DNA of 64,000 nt from Salvia splendens (taxonomy: Eukaryota; Streptophyta; Magnoliopsida; Lamiales; Lamiaceae), in assembly GCF_004379255.2 (NCBI RefSeq), contig NC_056042.1:10897901-10961900 (forward strand), in the 5' to 3' direction. The number at the start of each line of letters is the position of its first letter. Positions within the stretch are counted from its first letter, which is position 1. The notes under the pieces were generated by a model. The model ran no database searches, was not told the DNA's origin, and saw only the letters and a list, made by a program, of their open reading frames with translations. Made by a program: the position numbers and the translations under genes. Shown piece after piece: positions 46,022 through 58,779 of this stretch.

Positions 46022-49000
46022 TCATGAGAAGAGTTCTGGGTATAGATCCATCATCTTGTCCTCAAGCTCCCATGTGGCTTCTTCGTGCCCGTGGTTTCTC
46101 CACTGCACTTTCACGTACGCAACTGGTCTATTCCTCACGTTCTCGACCCTTCGGTCTAGAATCGTTTGGGGTCTCTCCTCGTAGCTCAAGTTTGGGTTCA
46201 ACGCGACTTCTTGGTAGTGAATCACGTGCTTTGGGTCAAACACGTATTTCCGCAACTGCGACACATGAAAGACGTTGTGCACGTTCCCGAGGCTCGGGGG
46301 TAACGCCAAACGGTAAGCAACAGGACCCACTCATTCGAGGATTTCATAAGGTCCAATAAATCGCGGTTTCAACTCTCCCTTGACACCAAAACGCGTTATC
46401 CCTTTCGACGGGGATACTTTGAGAAAAACCTTGTCGCCAGCTTGAAATTATAAGTCGGTTCGTCGTACATCCGCGTATGACTTTTGTCTGTCTTGAGCTT
46501 CTTTTATCCTCGCACGAATTTTTCGAACGATTCTAACCATTTCTTCAACTGCATCGGGGCCAAGTACTCTTCTCTCGCCAACTTCGTCCCAGTAGAGCGG
46601 GGATCTACACTTTCTCCCGTACAAGGCTTCGTACGGAGCCATGTTTATCGTTGCCTGGAAACTGTTGTTGTAGGCGAATTCGATCAATGGGAGTGCGGAC
46701 TCCCAACTCCCTCCTCCGTCCAACACCACGACTCTTAACATATCCTCGAGGGTTTGGATCGTTCTTTAGGATTGCCCGTCCGTCTGCGGGTGAAAAGCGG
46801 TGCTGAAGTTCAGTCGAGTGCCTAGCTCACGTTGTAGGCTGATCCAAAATCTCGATGTGAATTTCGGGTCACGGTCAGACGTGATCGTCACGGGGACTCC
46901 ATGCTGTCGCACTATTTCTTTTATATACACTTGAGCTAGCTTGTTTGATCCATAGGTTATGGGTATCGGTATGAAGTGTGCACTCTTGGTGAGTCGGTCT
47001 ATAACTACCCATATGGCAGTATTCCCTCTTTGCGTTTTTGGCAGTGCTGTCACAAGTCCATGGCAATGTGCTCCCATTTCCACTCGGGGATTTCTAGTGG
47101 TTGCAACTTCCCGTAAGGTCGTTGATGTAGAGCCTTCACCTGTTGGCAGGCTAAGCAGCGCTCCACAAATGCCGCTATATCCCTCTTCATACCATTCCAC
47201 CAGAAGGACTTCTTCAAGTCTTGATACATTTTCATACTTCCTGGGTGGGCGGTGTAAGGGGTCTCATATGCCTCGCTTATCACCTCGTTTTTGAGCTCTT
47301 CGTCGTCCGGTATGCATAGCATTCCTTTAAAGGTGAGTGCGTTGTCACCTTCTTCACTAAAGTTCCCAGATTCGTCGGTTCGCACTTCTATACGAACTTC
47401 CTCTAGTTTCGCATCCATTCGTTGGGCTTCTATAACTCTTGTCCTTAGATCAGGTTCAACAACTAAAGTGGTGATTCGCGCTTCCACTGTTTCTGGTGCT
47501 CTCACCACTTCCAAACGCATCTTACCAAACTCGCGGACCAAGTTTTCTTCTTTGGTGAGCAAAGTGGCCAATTGGGGATGACTCTTCCGGCTCAAGGCAT
47601 CTGCCACTACATTAGCCTTGCCAGGGTGGTAGTTGATGCCACAATCGTAGTCCTTCACCAATTCGAGCCACCTTCGTTGTCGCATGTTTAAATCCTTTTG
47701 CTCGAAGAAATATTTCAGGCTTTTGTGGTCCGTAAAGATCTCACATCGAACTCCGTAGAGATGATGTCTCCAAATCTTTAAGGCGTGTACCACTGCTGCT
47801 AACTCCAAATCGTGGGTTGGATAGTTCAACTCGTGTGGCCTCAATTGTCGGGATGCATAAGCAATCACCTTGTTGTTTTGTATCAACACACATCCAAGTC
47901 CCACCTTCGAAGCGTCCGTGTATACCACGTAGTTCACTCCAGGTTCTGGTACAGCTAAGATGGGTGCACTAGTTAGCTTTTCCTTCAAAAGTTGAAAACT
48001 AGCCTCGCACTCGGGAGTCCAATTGACTTTCACTCCCTTCTTGAGTTGTTGTGTCATGGGCCTCGCTATCTTGGAGAACCCTTCTATAAACCTTCGGTAG
48101 TATCCTGCCAAACCTAGGAAACTCCGAATCTCGTTTGGTGTTGAAGGTGCTTTCCACTGTTGCACCGCCTCAACCTTAGCGGGATCTACTCGAATTCCTT
48201 CTTTCGACACGATGTGACCAAGGAAGTTTACTTCCTTAAGCCAAAACTCACACTTGCTGAATTTGGCGTACAACTTCTCGCTCCTCAAGGTCTCCAAGGT
48301 GATTCGCAGATGTTCCTCGTGCTCCTTCTCATTCTTCGAGTAAACTAGCACGTCATCAATGAACACCAAGACAAACTTATCCAAGTAGGGATGAAACACT
48401 CGGTTCATCAAGTCCATGAATACCGCAAGTGCATTCGTCAATCCGAACGGTATTACAACAAATTCATAGTGACCATATCTCGTTCGAAAGGCCGTCTTTG
48501 GTATATCCTCTCTTCGGACTCTCAACTGATGGTACCTAGATCATAAGTCCATTTTAGAGAACACACCGGCTCCTCGAAGTTGATCGAATAGGTCATCTAT
48601 CCTCAGTAGTGGATATTTGTTCTTGAGAGTCATCTTGTTCAGCTCCCGATAATCGATACACATTCTCATTGATCCGTCCTTCTTCTTTACAAAAAGCACA
48701 GGCGCGCCCCATGGTGAAACACTGGGTCTAATAAAATCCAGGTCCATAAGCTCTTGGAGCTGTATCTTGAGTTCTTCTAACTCCTTAGGCGCCATTCTGT
48801 ATGGTGCCTTAGACACAGGTGCCGACCCTGGTGCTAGATCGATGGTGAACTCCAATTGTCGATCTGGCGGTGGTCCAGGCAAGGCTTCGGGAAAAACATT
48901 CGGAAATTCCCGTACGACGGCTACGTCTTCCATTTTCCTTTCTTCTTTCTCCTCTCCTTGTAGATAGACGAGATAAGCAGAACGTCCTTTCCTCATCATC

Positions 49001-49467
49001 GTACTAGCTTGGAGCGCGGAAATGACAGAGGTTCGCCGGTTCATCGAGATCCCATAGCTTAAGGTGGGTTCCTTGCCCGGGGCTTGTAGAGATATCTGTC
49101 TCTCCTTACAACGAGTCGTCGCAAAATTCGAGGTCAACCAATCCATTCCTAAAATTAGGTCAAAGTCCCCAATCGCCATAACTTGCAGATCATGAGCGAC
49201 TATCTTAAGGCTTCCCATCATAATTTCTACGTTCGGGCATGTTCGTGAGATTTCTATTGTCCCACCCACTGGTGAAGACACTATCATCTTATGTTCAGAT
49301 TTGTTAACAGGCAAGCTCAAAGTATCCACACATAAGTCAGATATGAATGAATGCGATGCGCCCGTATCAAACAACACAATGATAGAAGTGTCGAGGATTT
49401 TACCCATACCTGCCAGGTTTCCGTTCTCCTGGTTCCCTTGTTCGATCTTGGGTTGTTTCCGACTCAA
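46022..49467 (-). pseudogene. pol: protease, reverse transcriptase, RNase H, integrase, chromodomain-like end
   Basis: Order on the minus strand: protease ([18 protein letters not shown]), RT ([34 protein letters not shown]), RNase H ([31 protein letters not shown]), the zinc-finger HHCC region ([11 protein letters not shown] to CLACQQVK), the integrase core (TAIWVVIDRLTKSAHFIPI, ITSDRDPKFTSRFW, NFSTAFHPQTDGQS) and the C-terminal region to 46022. Breaks: TGA at 48541-48543 in RT, a frameshift near 47060, TAA near 46765, TAA near 46448 and TGA near 46333. Otherwise the frame is well kept, so decay is recent. The product would have copied and integrated the element. Confidence 0.9.
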
Positions 49468-49477
49468 GGCATATGCT

Positions 49478-50554
49478 CTAGCCCGAGGAGGTAGTCTTGG
49501 GCGGTAGGGTTGTTGCTGTCGCGGTGGTTGATCGCGATTTCCCCTTGACTCTATTTGTGGCGCTTGGCTGCATGCGGGGTCCTTGAGTGTTCTGTCTTGA
49601 ACTCATCGCTACCCCCTTGCTCGGGCATTCTCTAGAGAAGTGACCGTTTCCTCCACAGTTAAAGCACTTAGGGGTGCTCTGGATTCTACACTCTCCAAAG
49701 TGGTACTTGGAGCACACGTTGCATTGGGGTGGCTTGGGTCGGAAGTCGCCTCTCTGGTTAGATGAGTTTTGCCCTCCCCCATATTGCAGTTGGTTCTGGG
49801 TGTGCTGATACCTCTTGTTGTCATATGGGATTCTGTTTCCCTCCCACTTCCGCTTCTCTCGGGAGTGGTGTGGTGGAGGTAGTGCCAAGGTAGTGTTTTC
49901 CTTTGCTTTCTCCTTGGGCATAGCTGCCTCAATGTCTAGCGCAAGGGCCAGTGCTTCCACATAGGGAAGTCTCCCACGACTAGCCAACGACATCCTTATC
50001 TCTGGTCGTAGTCCCTCACGGAACTTCTCGGCCAGTTTCTCATTGGTATCAACTTGTTCAGGTGCGTACCGGGTCATGTTGTTGAGTGCACGGTCGTACT
50101 CGGTCACAGTCATGCCTCCCTGGGTTAGATTGTAGAATTCTGCCGCCTTTGCTTTCCAATAGCTCTTGGGCACATACTTATTATACATCTCGGCCTTGAA
50201 ACCTTCCCATGTCATCCCTGTTACTTGCTCTCGGGGCATTGTCTTCATCCGTGTATCCCACCAGAAGTCAGCAGACTCGGTTAGTTGGTAGGTCACACAA
50301 CTCAACCGTTCTTTGTCATTGCACCCCAAGATTGCGAAAATGCGCTCCAATGAGCGTATCCATGATTCAGTCTTGGCCGGCTCTCTCATTCCATCAAAGA
50401 CGGGAGGTTTCTGACCTAAGAACAACTTCACGATCTCACGGTCAACCGGAGGTGGAGAAGGTGGTGGCGGAGGGATGGGTTGCGTCACACTCTCCTCCAT
50501 CGCCTGAGGGGTAGGTTTGGGGTTCCCACGTCTTATGTTACGTCTTGGCGGCAT
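49478..50554 (-). pseudogene. gag of the chromovirus
   Basis: ATG at 50554-50552. A Pro-rich start is followed by the retrotransposon gag core (PVFDGMREPAKTESWIRSLE, LTESADFWWDTRMKTM, YNLTQGGMTVTEYDRALNNM, EKFREGLRPEIRMSL). It ends with a CCHC zinc knuckle CFNCGGNGHFSREC, preceded by a degenerate CNVCSKYHFGEC. In this lineage gag and pol form one frame. Here the frame is lost at the run AAGGGGAAATC (minus strand, about 49540-49550), and the coding phase resumes in the protease at 49467. The frame stops at 49478. Confidence 0.85.
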
Positions 50555-50599
50555 TCTGTTTTATCACAAGAATTATTATTGTATTTATTCGAAATCCCA

Positions 50600-53331
50600 A
50601 GAACAGTTGTGTGGTATAGTTGAAAGGTGGAAATCAAAGGGAAATTGCATCATAGATAATAAGGAGCTTAATGGGGCTAGGGATGAGGTAGGATAAATAT
50701 GGATAGTGAGCTCAAAAGCTACACATTTGAGTGCCAAATTCTTCTCTCCTACAACTTCCTTCCAAAGATCAAACAACAAAATATTACAACCAAATTCTCA
50801 GTCCCCCAAACTTGAGATCAAATCTAGACAAGAAAACATCGTAAAAAATAGAAGCTCTATTTATTTCACAAACTTTTTCTTCTTTTTTTTTCTTTTTTTT
50901 TCTTATTTTGATAAGACCTCGACTTTTGCAAATATGGAGGTCGTCTTTTTCTTCTTCTTTTTTTCTAAGAACTTCATTCTTTTCACCTATGTATTACATC
51001 AAGTCTAAAAAAATCTACTTTTTTACCATTCACCACCCAACACTCAAAACTCAACCAACAAAGCTCAAACATGTTTTTAGCACCCAAATAGTAGCAAGGT
51101 CTATTGATGAGGCTAAAATGAGGCTTATTTAAGTAGCTAAGTGATTGGCTAAGTGTTTACACAAATGATAGGAAATTAAGCTCAAAGTGGCTTCTAGGGG
51201 ATCATGTGTAGGACTAGGCATGTGATCATTTGGCCATGGAGTTCATCCTAGTGCCTTATCCTCCCAAATCATTGACACAAATGAATACAAGCGGTTCACT
51301 CGATAAAGCAAATCAATCCAAGATAATCTCCACAAGACATGTAATTTTCATACTCTCCTCAACTCAAGAAATCGATTATAATCACAACATGCTCTTTCAA
51401 ATAAATCATGCACAAATTCCATCCATCCTAAGCTTCAAAGATCAAGTAAAATCAAGCAAGATTTCCTAACCAGAAAGCCGAAGATAAAGCATGCACCCGT
51501 CAATTACATGATTCACAACACTTTAGCATGCAATACACCCAAAAAAAACATGCATAATGCATAAAAATCATTCACAATCCCCCCACACTTGAATGCTACA
51601 TTGTCCTCAATGTATGCAAAGAAGAACAGATAAAGTAAAGGGAAAGAAGACTCCCCCAAACTTGGCGTGATATGCATAGTGCATTCGGGTGGGTGGGTGT
51701 ATTTTCCTTTGTCGGTGTGCTTCCTCATAAGCTCGAATGTGAATCCTATCTCCATGTTGCTCCTAAAAAAAAAACAAAATACTCAATTCATAAAAACACA
51801 TCGAAGGAAAGAATTGAGTGAACAAAACCCTCGATTTATTAAGAGAAAAAAAAATAAAACTAAAAACTCATTGGGTTGCCTCCCAACTAGCGCCTTTGTT
51901 TAAAGTCGTTGGCTCGACTTAGCCTTCTAGCTACAACTCTGAAACAAGGAAATAAAAAGTTAGAAAACTATACAAAAATAAAAACAAAAAGAATCCTAAA
52001 TTAAATAACCAGTTGCCTCCCCGGCAACGGCGCCAAAACTTGATGTGTAATTTTCGAGCTTTTATATTAATGGATTAAAAACACACAAGTTTAATAAATA
52101 GCTCTAATATTACAACATATCTACAAGAGTACAGAGTCAGCTGTAGTACTTCGAGTGTCGAACCACAGGGAGGCGTAGATTATTTAATTCCAAAACAAAC
52201 AAAAGACAAAATTAAAAAGGACTTTGTTTTGAAGGTTTTGATATCTATAAGCTAATGATAGAATTAAGCTGCAAGTTAACTAAGGAAAGACTAATCAGAT
52301 GGGAGAAACATGTCACTCCAAGTTGCTCATTAGACTAGAATCATTCTACACCTATATCGAAAGCACATATTTGGGATTAATTAATCAACCTAATCGCGTG
52401 CACTGAACATGTTTGCGACGTATAATTCACAGTCAGCTGAACACTTGTTCCATGAATTAACTTTCAACGATATTAAATTCCTGCGGAAGCGCGGGAATAA
52501 AATATCATCTACTATAAGAACTTACCTAATCCATTGTCAAATTATCCTCTGAACAATTCAAATTCAACAACACATCAATTGATTAGTCCATCCAAGTTCA
52601 TGTTAAAGAGAAGATAAACAAGGATTAAAAAATCTATAACGATAGAGGCCTCTAAAGTGATAGAATCTAACATTAAACACATCAACGATGTCAAAACGTG
52701 AATTCAAAGGTGCAGATACGTTCATACAAGTCTAAATCACAACTTGGAGCAACATAAAGAGCTTAGCCTAAGCACATGGTAATAATAATAATTAAAACCG
52801 TAGGAAGCTTGCTCTTGTTGAGTGGAATGGAGATATGGAGATGGATCGTCGGATTTTCTTCCTTCTCTTCCTCCTCCTCCTCTCTTTCTCTCCTTTCTTC
52901 TCACTTTCCCCTCTGCCGAAAACCGTCACTTCAGCCCCCTTTTTTGACTTTTCTTTTCTCTGCCAACCCCTCCCCCAGAAAAAACGTCCCCTCCTTTAAT
53001 CCTCCTGCCACCTTTAACTGCAATATGGCAGTTATAATGGATCCACCCGGCCGGGTGGATTATTGAGCATAAAATTCACCCGTCCGGGTGACCAATTTTG
53101 AGGACTTGCTGGAATTTTCGTGTTCTAAACATCATACCCGGCCGGGTATTTTATTAGGCTTAAAATACACCCGGCCGGGTGGCCAATTTTGAGAGCTTTC
53201 TGGACAGCTTTTTCACAATCCGAGATTCATTCTTTGTTCCACCATTTATTCATCTTCCTACACCATAAAACATACTTTTGCAAGCATCAAACTATATAAA
53301 TCATGTAAAGTTAGGGGAATAAAAAAGTACA
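50600..53331 (-). mobile_element. Athila/Tat-type element fragment nested in the chromovirus leader
   Basis: An LTR at about 52044-53331 (ends TGTGTAATTTT and complement TGTACTTTTTTA) is followed on the minus strand by TTTTGGCGCCGTTGCCGGGG (52013-52034), the primer-site region typical of Athila/Tat elements. Beyond lie non-coding phrases of such elements (GGCGCTAGTTGGGAGGCAAC near 51890; GAGGACAATGTAGCATTCAA near 51595), but no gag-pol. The second LTR is missing and the left edge near 50600-50700 is not resolved. Four CCGGCCGGGTG words lie at 53043-53190. Confidence 0.7.
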
Positions 53332-53379
53332 ATTTGATTCACATCAGAGCTTTTGCAAGACACTGTATCGAATACAACT

Positions 53380-53800
53380 GCATAAAATGATAGCAAGAGA
53401 GTAATCATCGAATGGTGTAGCAAGAGGCAATTGCGTCGCAAGGTAGCAAATGAGTGATTGCTCAACAAGATAGTAAAGGATAAGAGACAATTTGTACAAT
53501 AGAGTGGCAATCATAGGCTTCCAATAGAATGGTAAAAGACAACGATAGTAGGATATGATTGTGCAATAGGACAACAAAAGACAGTTGTATAATGAGATGG
53601 TTAGGATGGTTTCAAATTATGGCAAGAAACAATTGTACCCTCGAGTAGCAAAGATAGTGTGTCAAAGATAATTGTGCAATTAGGAAAAGGATGATTACCA
53701 TGTAGTGTAGCAAAAGGTAATCGCACAGTTTGAACAATAAGAAATGATATCAAGTTATTGCACAATAGAATAGTAAAAGACAAAATTTCAATAGAATTAT
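53380..53800. repeat. Degenerate tandem repeat
   Basis: Phrases like GTAGCAAGAGACAATTGTGC, AATAGAATGGTAAAAGACAA and CAATAGAGTGGCAA recur every 40-60 bp with much variation. Lies between the unknown ORF and the nested Athila-type LTR. Confidence 0.55.
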
Positions 53801-53947
53801 CAAACGTTGCCTCCAAGAGGTCTTAGTTCCATCATCATCAAAACAAAAGGGTAAAACAACGTGGAAAGAGAAAAACTAGAGTCAAGCAAAAGGGTAAAGT
53901 ATCAAAAACGTGGGAAATCGAAATAAAATATTACAGAATTATTATGT

Positions 53948-54610
53948 TTAATCTTTTTCATCCTCATCCCCCTTTGCCCCGGTCTCTCCAACGCTCTCTC
54001 TATTTGGGTCCTCCTCCTCATCCGGTTCCTCCTCCTCGGGATCCTCCTCTGGATCCTCTTCCTCACTTTCTTCCTCGACACCTACGGGTGGAGGTACTAT
54101 CCCGAGCATCCCATCGACCTCTCTGTCGATTCTTAGAGGAGCTGAAATGCGCATCCCGAGTCTCATTCTCTTAGGAACACGGGAGACATGTGGCTCCATG
54201 TCGCAGCGATTCCTTCGCATGCGGGCTTGAATAGGCGGATAGATATGTGGAGGTGGAGCACGTGGCGGTCCGTCAAAAGCAGCTGTCATAGCCGGAAGCA
54301 GCACCTCTATAAGGCCAACCAAATCACCCCGCGCGGTGTAGTCAGGCGGGCTATACCATATGATAAACCGAGATACCTGAGCGGTCCACTCGTCCCAAGG
54401 CAGTGGTAAAGTGTGGATGAGCTTTTGGATCCCCTTGTGATGGGTGGCTCCCCCATACGCATAGGCGTTCATCCACTTATCATAAAATCCGGTGACATAG
54501 GACATAAGGAAAAGCTTCCCATCCCACTCGTAGTCTTGGTAGCGCTCAACTGGGTGGTCCCTATTGCTGGAGTAACGATTTCGCATCGGGGTATAATACC
54601 GCTGGGCCAT
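53948..54610 (-). CDS. Unknown 220-residue ORF in the chromovirus leader
   Basis: ATG at 54610-54608 (MAQRYYTPMRNRYSSNRDHP), open to 53948. Residues 1-130 are rich in Tyr, Trp and Arg (ERYQDYEWDGKLFLMSYVTG, then YDKWMNAYAYGGATHHKGIQ) and look folded. About 130-165 is Arg-rich, and 170-220 is an acidic tail of Glu, Asp and Pro. No zinc knuckle or enzyme motif. It lies on the same strand as gag-pol, 0.7 kb downstream of the primer site and 3.4 kb upstream of gag, so it would be a 5' extra ORF of the element unless it belongs to another nested fragment. Function not recognised. Confidence 0.55.
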   Translation of the reverse strand: MAQRYYTPMRNRYSSNRDHPVERYQDYEWDGKLFLMSYVTGFYDKWMNAYAYGGATHHKGIQKLIHTLPLPWDEWTAQVSRFIIWYSPPDYTARGDLVGLIEVLLPAMTAAFDGPPRAPPPHIYPPIQARMRRNRCDMEPHVSRVPKRMRLGMRISAPLRIDREVDGMLGIVPPPVGVEEESEEEDPEEDPEEEEPDEEEDPNRESVGETGAKGDEDEKD

Positions 54611-54619
54611 CTAAAAGAA

Positions 54620-55290
54620 AGAAAACTCAGCATCAGCACAACGATCGAAAGAATAACAGTGTATGAGTTTTCGAATGATGCTGAGAATGTGATGGGTGCG
54701 TATAAATCCCCAACGACGGAGGTGTGAGGGTTGTATCATATCAAGAATGAAAGGGATTTTATTTCCGAGGCAGAGGTTTGTGCGTTTTCGCATTTCGTTA
54801 ATTCACGATATATTCCCACGCGTCGCTTGCCTTGCGTTAGGCGTTTCGTGCCTCCACGTTCGACATTAAAAAAAAATTTCATTCATCCATGATTTACAAT
54901 TATATATAGCAGCATGCTCAAGTTCTTTCACATAGATATTATCTCGTAAGGCAAATGAACAATCACAATCATATAACACTTCATTCATCCAACGTATATA
55001 GGTTTAATACGTATTCGAGTAGCATATACAAGTTCATTGTCTTAACAACATTTGTAATCTCGGCATAAGCGCAAATACCAATTTCACATCATATCAATTC
55101 ATTCATGCAAGAGTAATATTCCCAACATTTCACAGTTCATATCAAAATTCCATCAACATACTTGTTACCTCATTCCTCGTGGTTGGGCAGGGACGAGTTG
55201 TGGTGTTGAGCTTCCGATGTTTATCATTTAGCCAAATTACACATGCACAGATTTTGACTTAAAAAGACTCTTGGGTCCAGAGCAGAAAGA
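54620..55290 (-). other. Chromovirus leader, non-coding
   Basis: Between the primer site and the unknown ORF; no open frame of note. AT-rich with several CATTCATCC-type repeats. Confidence 0.55.
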
Positions 55291-55308
55291 ACTGAGGCTC
55301 TGATACCA
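55291..55308 (-). other. Primer binding site, initiator Met tRNA
   Basis: Minus strand TGGTATCAGAGCCTCAGT, three bases after the LTR end at 55312. Confidence 0.9.
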
Positions 55309-55311
55309 AAC

Positions 55312-57483
55312 TGTCACGACCGCCCCCCTAGGGTTAATAAAAGCGGGCGATCGCGACTTAAAGGGGGTTTTAAAGGACATTCAAAGAAGGCTAGGGTTTT
55401 CAATAAAAGTGTGACCAAAACTTAAGTTCAATAAATAAAGCGACCAAGAGTAATTACTTTTAATAAATAAAGGACTAAGGGTTTAGCATTTATTCAAAAG
55501 TAACGAGTTTTCAAATATCCCACATAAAACAGTTTTAGTTTAAATAAAAGTATGTAAAGAAAACATCACAGCGGAAGCATCCAAGAGAAGAGTGACGTCA
55601 TGTGTGAAGACACGACGACACTCGGAGTTTCAAAACGACCATAGTTTATTATTAATTCCTGCTCAACACCACCAACCGCTCGTTGCTGCTCAACCTGCAC
55701 ATAGAGACAACATATGCAGGGCTGGGTACTTTTGAAAATACTCAGTGGCTCATGCCCGAAAACATTTTGATAAGAGTACATATTATCATGCCATACGTAG
55801 GTAACCATCGGGGTTTGAGCTTTTATAAAGGCCCGAGGCACCAAAATATTTTCCATTGTTCAAAAATAGCGACTGCGCAGTCATTTTTCCCCATCGTCAT
55901 CAACCATATCTGCCAATACATGACAAGGAATGCGGCCGCAAACCAGGTCACTAGACCGGCCAGCCCGTACGCTAGCACACAGTCTACCATAGGTGTACAC
56001 TAATCCAAGTAGGGTTTGCGGCCCTACGAGGACCCGAATTCGATTTATATAATAGTGGCAACAGCCACATCAGATAGGCATGTCAAAAACAAATCACGGC
56101 ATGATAATCGCTTTAAACCACCCTTATAATGCCACGTAATATTTTCAGAAAAAAAAATAAAGAGGTTTGAAAAGAAGCCCACCTCGATCCTTTAGATTTC
56201 AAGTTTCGCTTTTCTTTTGATATCACGCTTTACGCACGAATTTTCACCTTTGGATAAGGTATTCCCAATTAGTCACTAACATGGACTTAGTATTATGCAT
56301 GTCCTTAATTTTTCCCTTTTCCCAACAACAAATGGAAATCACATCATAGCATAACATCTTTGCATATCACATCATCTCGTCACATATATAATTCATGTAT
56401 GCCATTCAAAACATAGTTATTTTGCAGAGGTAGAAATCTGGCAGCACTGCGCAACCATTTTATAAAAATCATTTAAAAATTATCCGACTTCCGTTGGGGC
56501 TAAAACTTTACGAAAAAGCAGTAGACTCATCAAATAACTTCCAGTTTAAATTTCATGTCAAAATAACCTTTTTAGTTCGGTCAAATAGAAAATGTAACCT
56601 ACTGGTCGAGAAAACAGTTTCTACCAGAAATGTGCAGTCAACTTTAAAAATTCACCAAAGATCCATATTTTATCCAAATGGGTTGAAATTTACACACAAC
56701 ATAGAAGACATCAGGAAGTTTACTCAGGAAAAAGAATCGATCAAATCGGAGTTCATTTGATCAGTCAAAAATGAGTTGGAACTTACTGTTCGGAATCTCA
56801 GTTTCTCATGCTTTTAGGAAATCCGAATTAGGGTTTACCCCCACTTATTCAAAATCAACCTTTTCATGGTTTTAACATACAAGCATGCTCAAAAGGGTCC
56901 TTAGACACATATTTTCATGAAATCACATATCATTCACCGAGGATTCATTAAATCATCAACCAATTGAAATCAAAATGCATTCACACATACGATTATACAT
57001 TCCCACCGATTAAACCCTTAGATCCGCATTCCCTACACTCTCTACATGCATTACGGAGTCAAAGAAGGTTTAGGTGGAGAGGAGTGAAGAATATAGGTTT
57101 GAATTTACCTTTCTTGGACGAAACAATCGGTAGAAAGCGAATAAAACCTTGGTTCTTCAATAATCTCTTGGGAAATTGAGGGGATCTTGAGTAGAATGGA
57201 TGAACAAGTGTGGGAGAGTGGAGAAGAGGGAATGAGCGTGTACTTCAAGGGAGGGGGCAATTTTTTTTGTGGGGGCTAGGGTTAGGTTTTGTTTTATTTA
57301 TAGAGTTAAGATGAAATCTCCAATTAATTGCATGAAGATATGGAGAATAAATCAAATAAAGATTTGAGAGATTTGGGGAGGGATGATTGGCGTGTAAATT
57401 GAGGGAGAATAAGGAGGATATTCGAAAATCATGGTTATTTAATTAGCCATGATTTAATTTGGTATTTTCACGGAGCAGAATAA
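55312..57483 (-). repeat. 5' LTR of the chromovirus, truncated
   Basis: Matches 43228-45390 or so. Similarity stops at GCAGAATAAAA near 57483, where family X solo-LTR sequence begins. Confidence 0.88.
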
Positions 57484-58771
57484 AATATAATACGGAGTTC
57501 ACACATTTGAGCCCTAACTCACACACGAGTTCACACGTTTTGAATAAGTACCCATTTAATCCTGATTTTCACTTCGAGTATAAGAGGGGACTTAACACAT
57601 TTGAGCCCTAACTCACACACGACGATTCTGAGTAAGAGAGCACGGTTTTGAAGAGGATTTGAAGGCTTAGGAGCTTCCCCTCTCAAGATATTGAAGGAGA
57701 AGACTCCCCACCATCATTTCTACCATAGGGAGTTCTAGTTTCCAATTTCTATCCATGTTTTCTTTCATTTGCTTTGTTTTTCCTTTTGTTTCATCTTTGA
57801 ACATGAGTAGCTAGATTTTCCTTAGGGATGTGGTGATATTTGTATGGAATCCATGAGTTTATCCTTGATTTATGCTATCTATCTCTTGTGTTGGTTTTTA
57901 TTGATTATTGAGCTCTTATTATCCAATTGCCTAGCTAACAATTTGATATATCTTGTTCTAATTAATGACATTGAGAGATGCATGATTAGAATGGTTAGAT
58001 GATCAACAACTACGTGCGTTACATGTAATCGAGAGATGCATGAGCTAGAGAGAGGACTTGGGTCCGTTGTTCTAGGGAGTTAATCTTGAATTATATGGAG
58101 GAGACTCTTACATTAGGGATTAATCCACGAGTTAGATGCACCCGAGAGGGGGTCTAACCAATTAACTCGACCTTCCTAGCCACGCATGAGAACTAATAGA
58201 TGAGCATGATCCCTAGGTGAAACCCGTGATCCATACTAACGGATCCATATCCCCACCTTTCCAAATTTGTGTGAAAATCATCTTTTGTTTGTCTTGCTTA
58301 GTTATTTGTCTTTACTTGATTAATTGTTCTTTGATCTTAGTTATAGAAAACCAAAAACCCCTTTTAGTAGTCTAAATAGTGTTCAAAGTTGCGTCGTAAT
58401 ACTCAAACTGGTTTTTAGTCTTCGAGGATCGATAATTTTAGCTTGCCATATGCTATTTAGCCTGTACACTTGTGGGTGACGCTTTTTAATGCAAAATTAG
58501 CATGAGTCAGCTACCTAAGCTCAAAAAGTAAATTTGTTGTTATGGCCTATTTACAAGACAAAAGTTGAAAAAGGCGACGATAAAAACTAAGCCAAACCAA
58601 GTCAAGAAATGCACCCTTCATCCAATAAAAGCAACACACCCCCTCAAAAATTCCATTAAATTAATCAATCTGTCAACTTCTATAATTAGTACTAAAATCT
58701 CTAACCCTAAATCTCTTCGCCATCCACTAAAAAAATCCCTAATTTTTGTCCCTTTTCTTATTCCTATGTTG

Positions 58772-58779
58772 TATTTATA
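58772..58779 (+). promoter_or_regulatory. TATA-like box of the GPAT gene
   Basis: TATTTATA about 80 bp upstream of the former start codon, in GTTGTATTTATACCC. The solo-LTR insertion ends 260 bp further upstream. Confidence 0.5.

Larger units (their letters stand above)
43228..57483 (-). mobile_element. Ty3/gypsy chromovirus (Tekay/Del-like), 5' LTR truncated
   Basis: On the minus strand: 5' LTR remnant 57483-55312, primer site, an ORF of unknown function, a nested Athila-type fragment, gag, pol and the 3' LTR 45977-43228 (2750 bp, TGTAACGCCCC...CGTGACA). The LTRs agree closely over the shared 2.17 kb, differing by scattered substitutions and a 24-bp indel near 56343. The first 580 bp or so of the 5' LTR are missing, so the right target site cannot be checked; the left neighbour is the hAT-like element. 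The pol C-terminus (VQWRNHGHEEATWELEDKM) is chromodomain-like. Confidence 0.88.
41524..58509 (+). mobile_element. Solo LTR of family X, pried apart by nested insertions
   Basis: The two pieces 41524-41662 and 57484-58509 match consecutive parts of the LTR seen on the minus strand at 1-1198. The start AGACAAACTCATAG and end ATGAGTCA are the expected TGAC...GTCA termini with one or two changes. A perfect TSD GCTAC lies at 41519-41523 and 58510-58514. Only one LTR's worth of family X sequence is present, so it is a solo LTR. The middle, including the CCGGCCGGGTG words, was lost when later insertions and a deletion occurred. Confidence 0.85.

Noticed and set aside
49478..49560. Programmed frameshift between gag and protease
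   Set aside because: The shift falls in a G4A3 run with no slippery heptamer or pseudoknot that I can see, and related elements of this lineage have one continuous frame; mutation is simpler.
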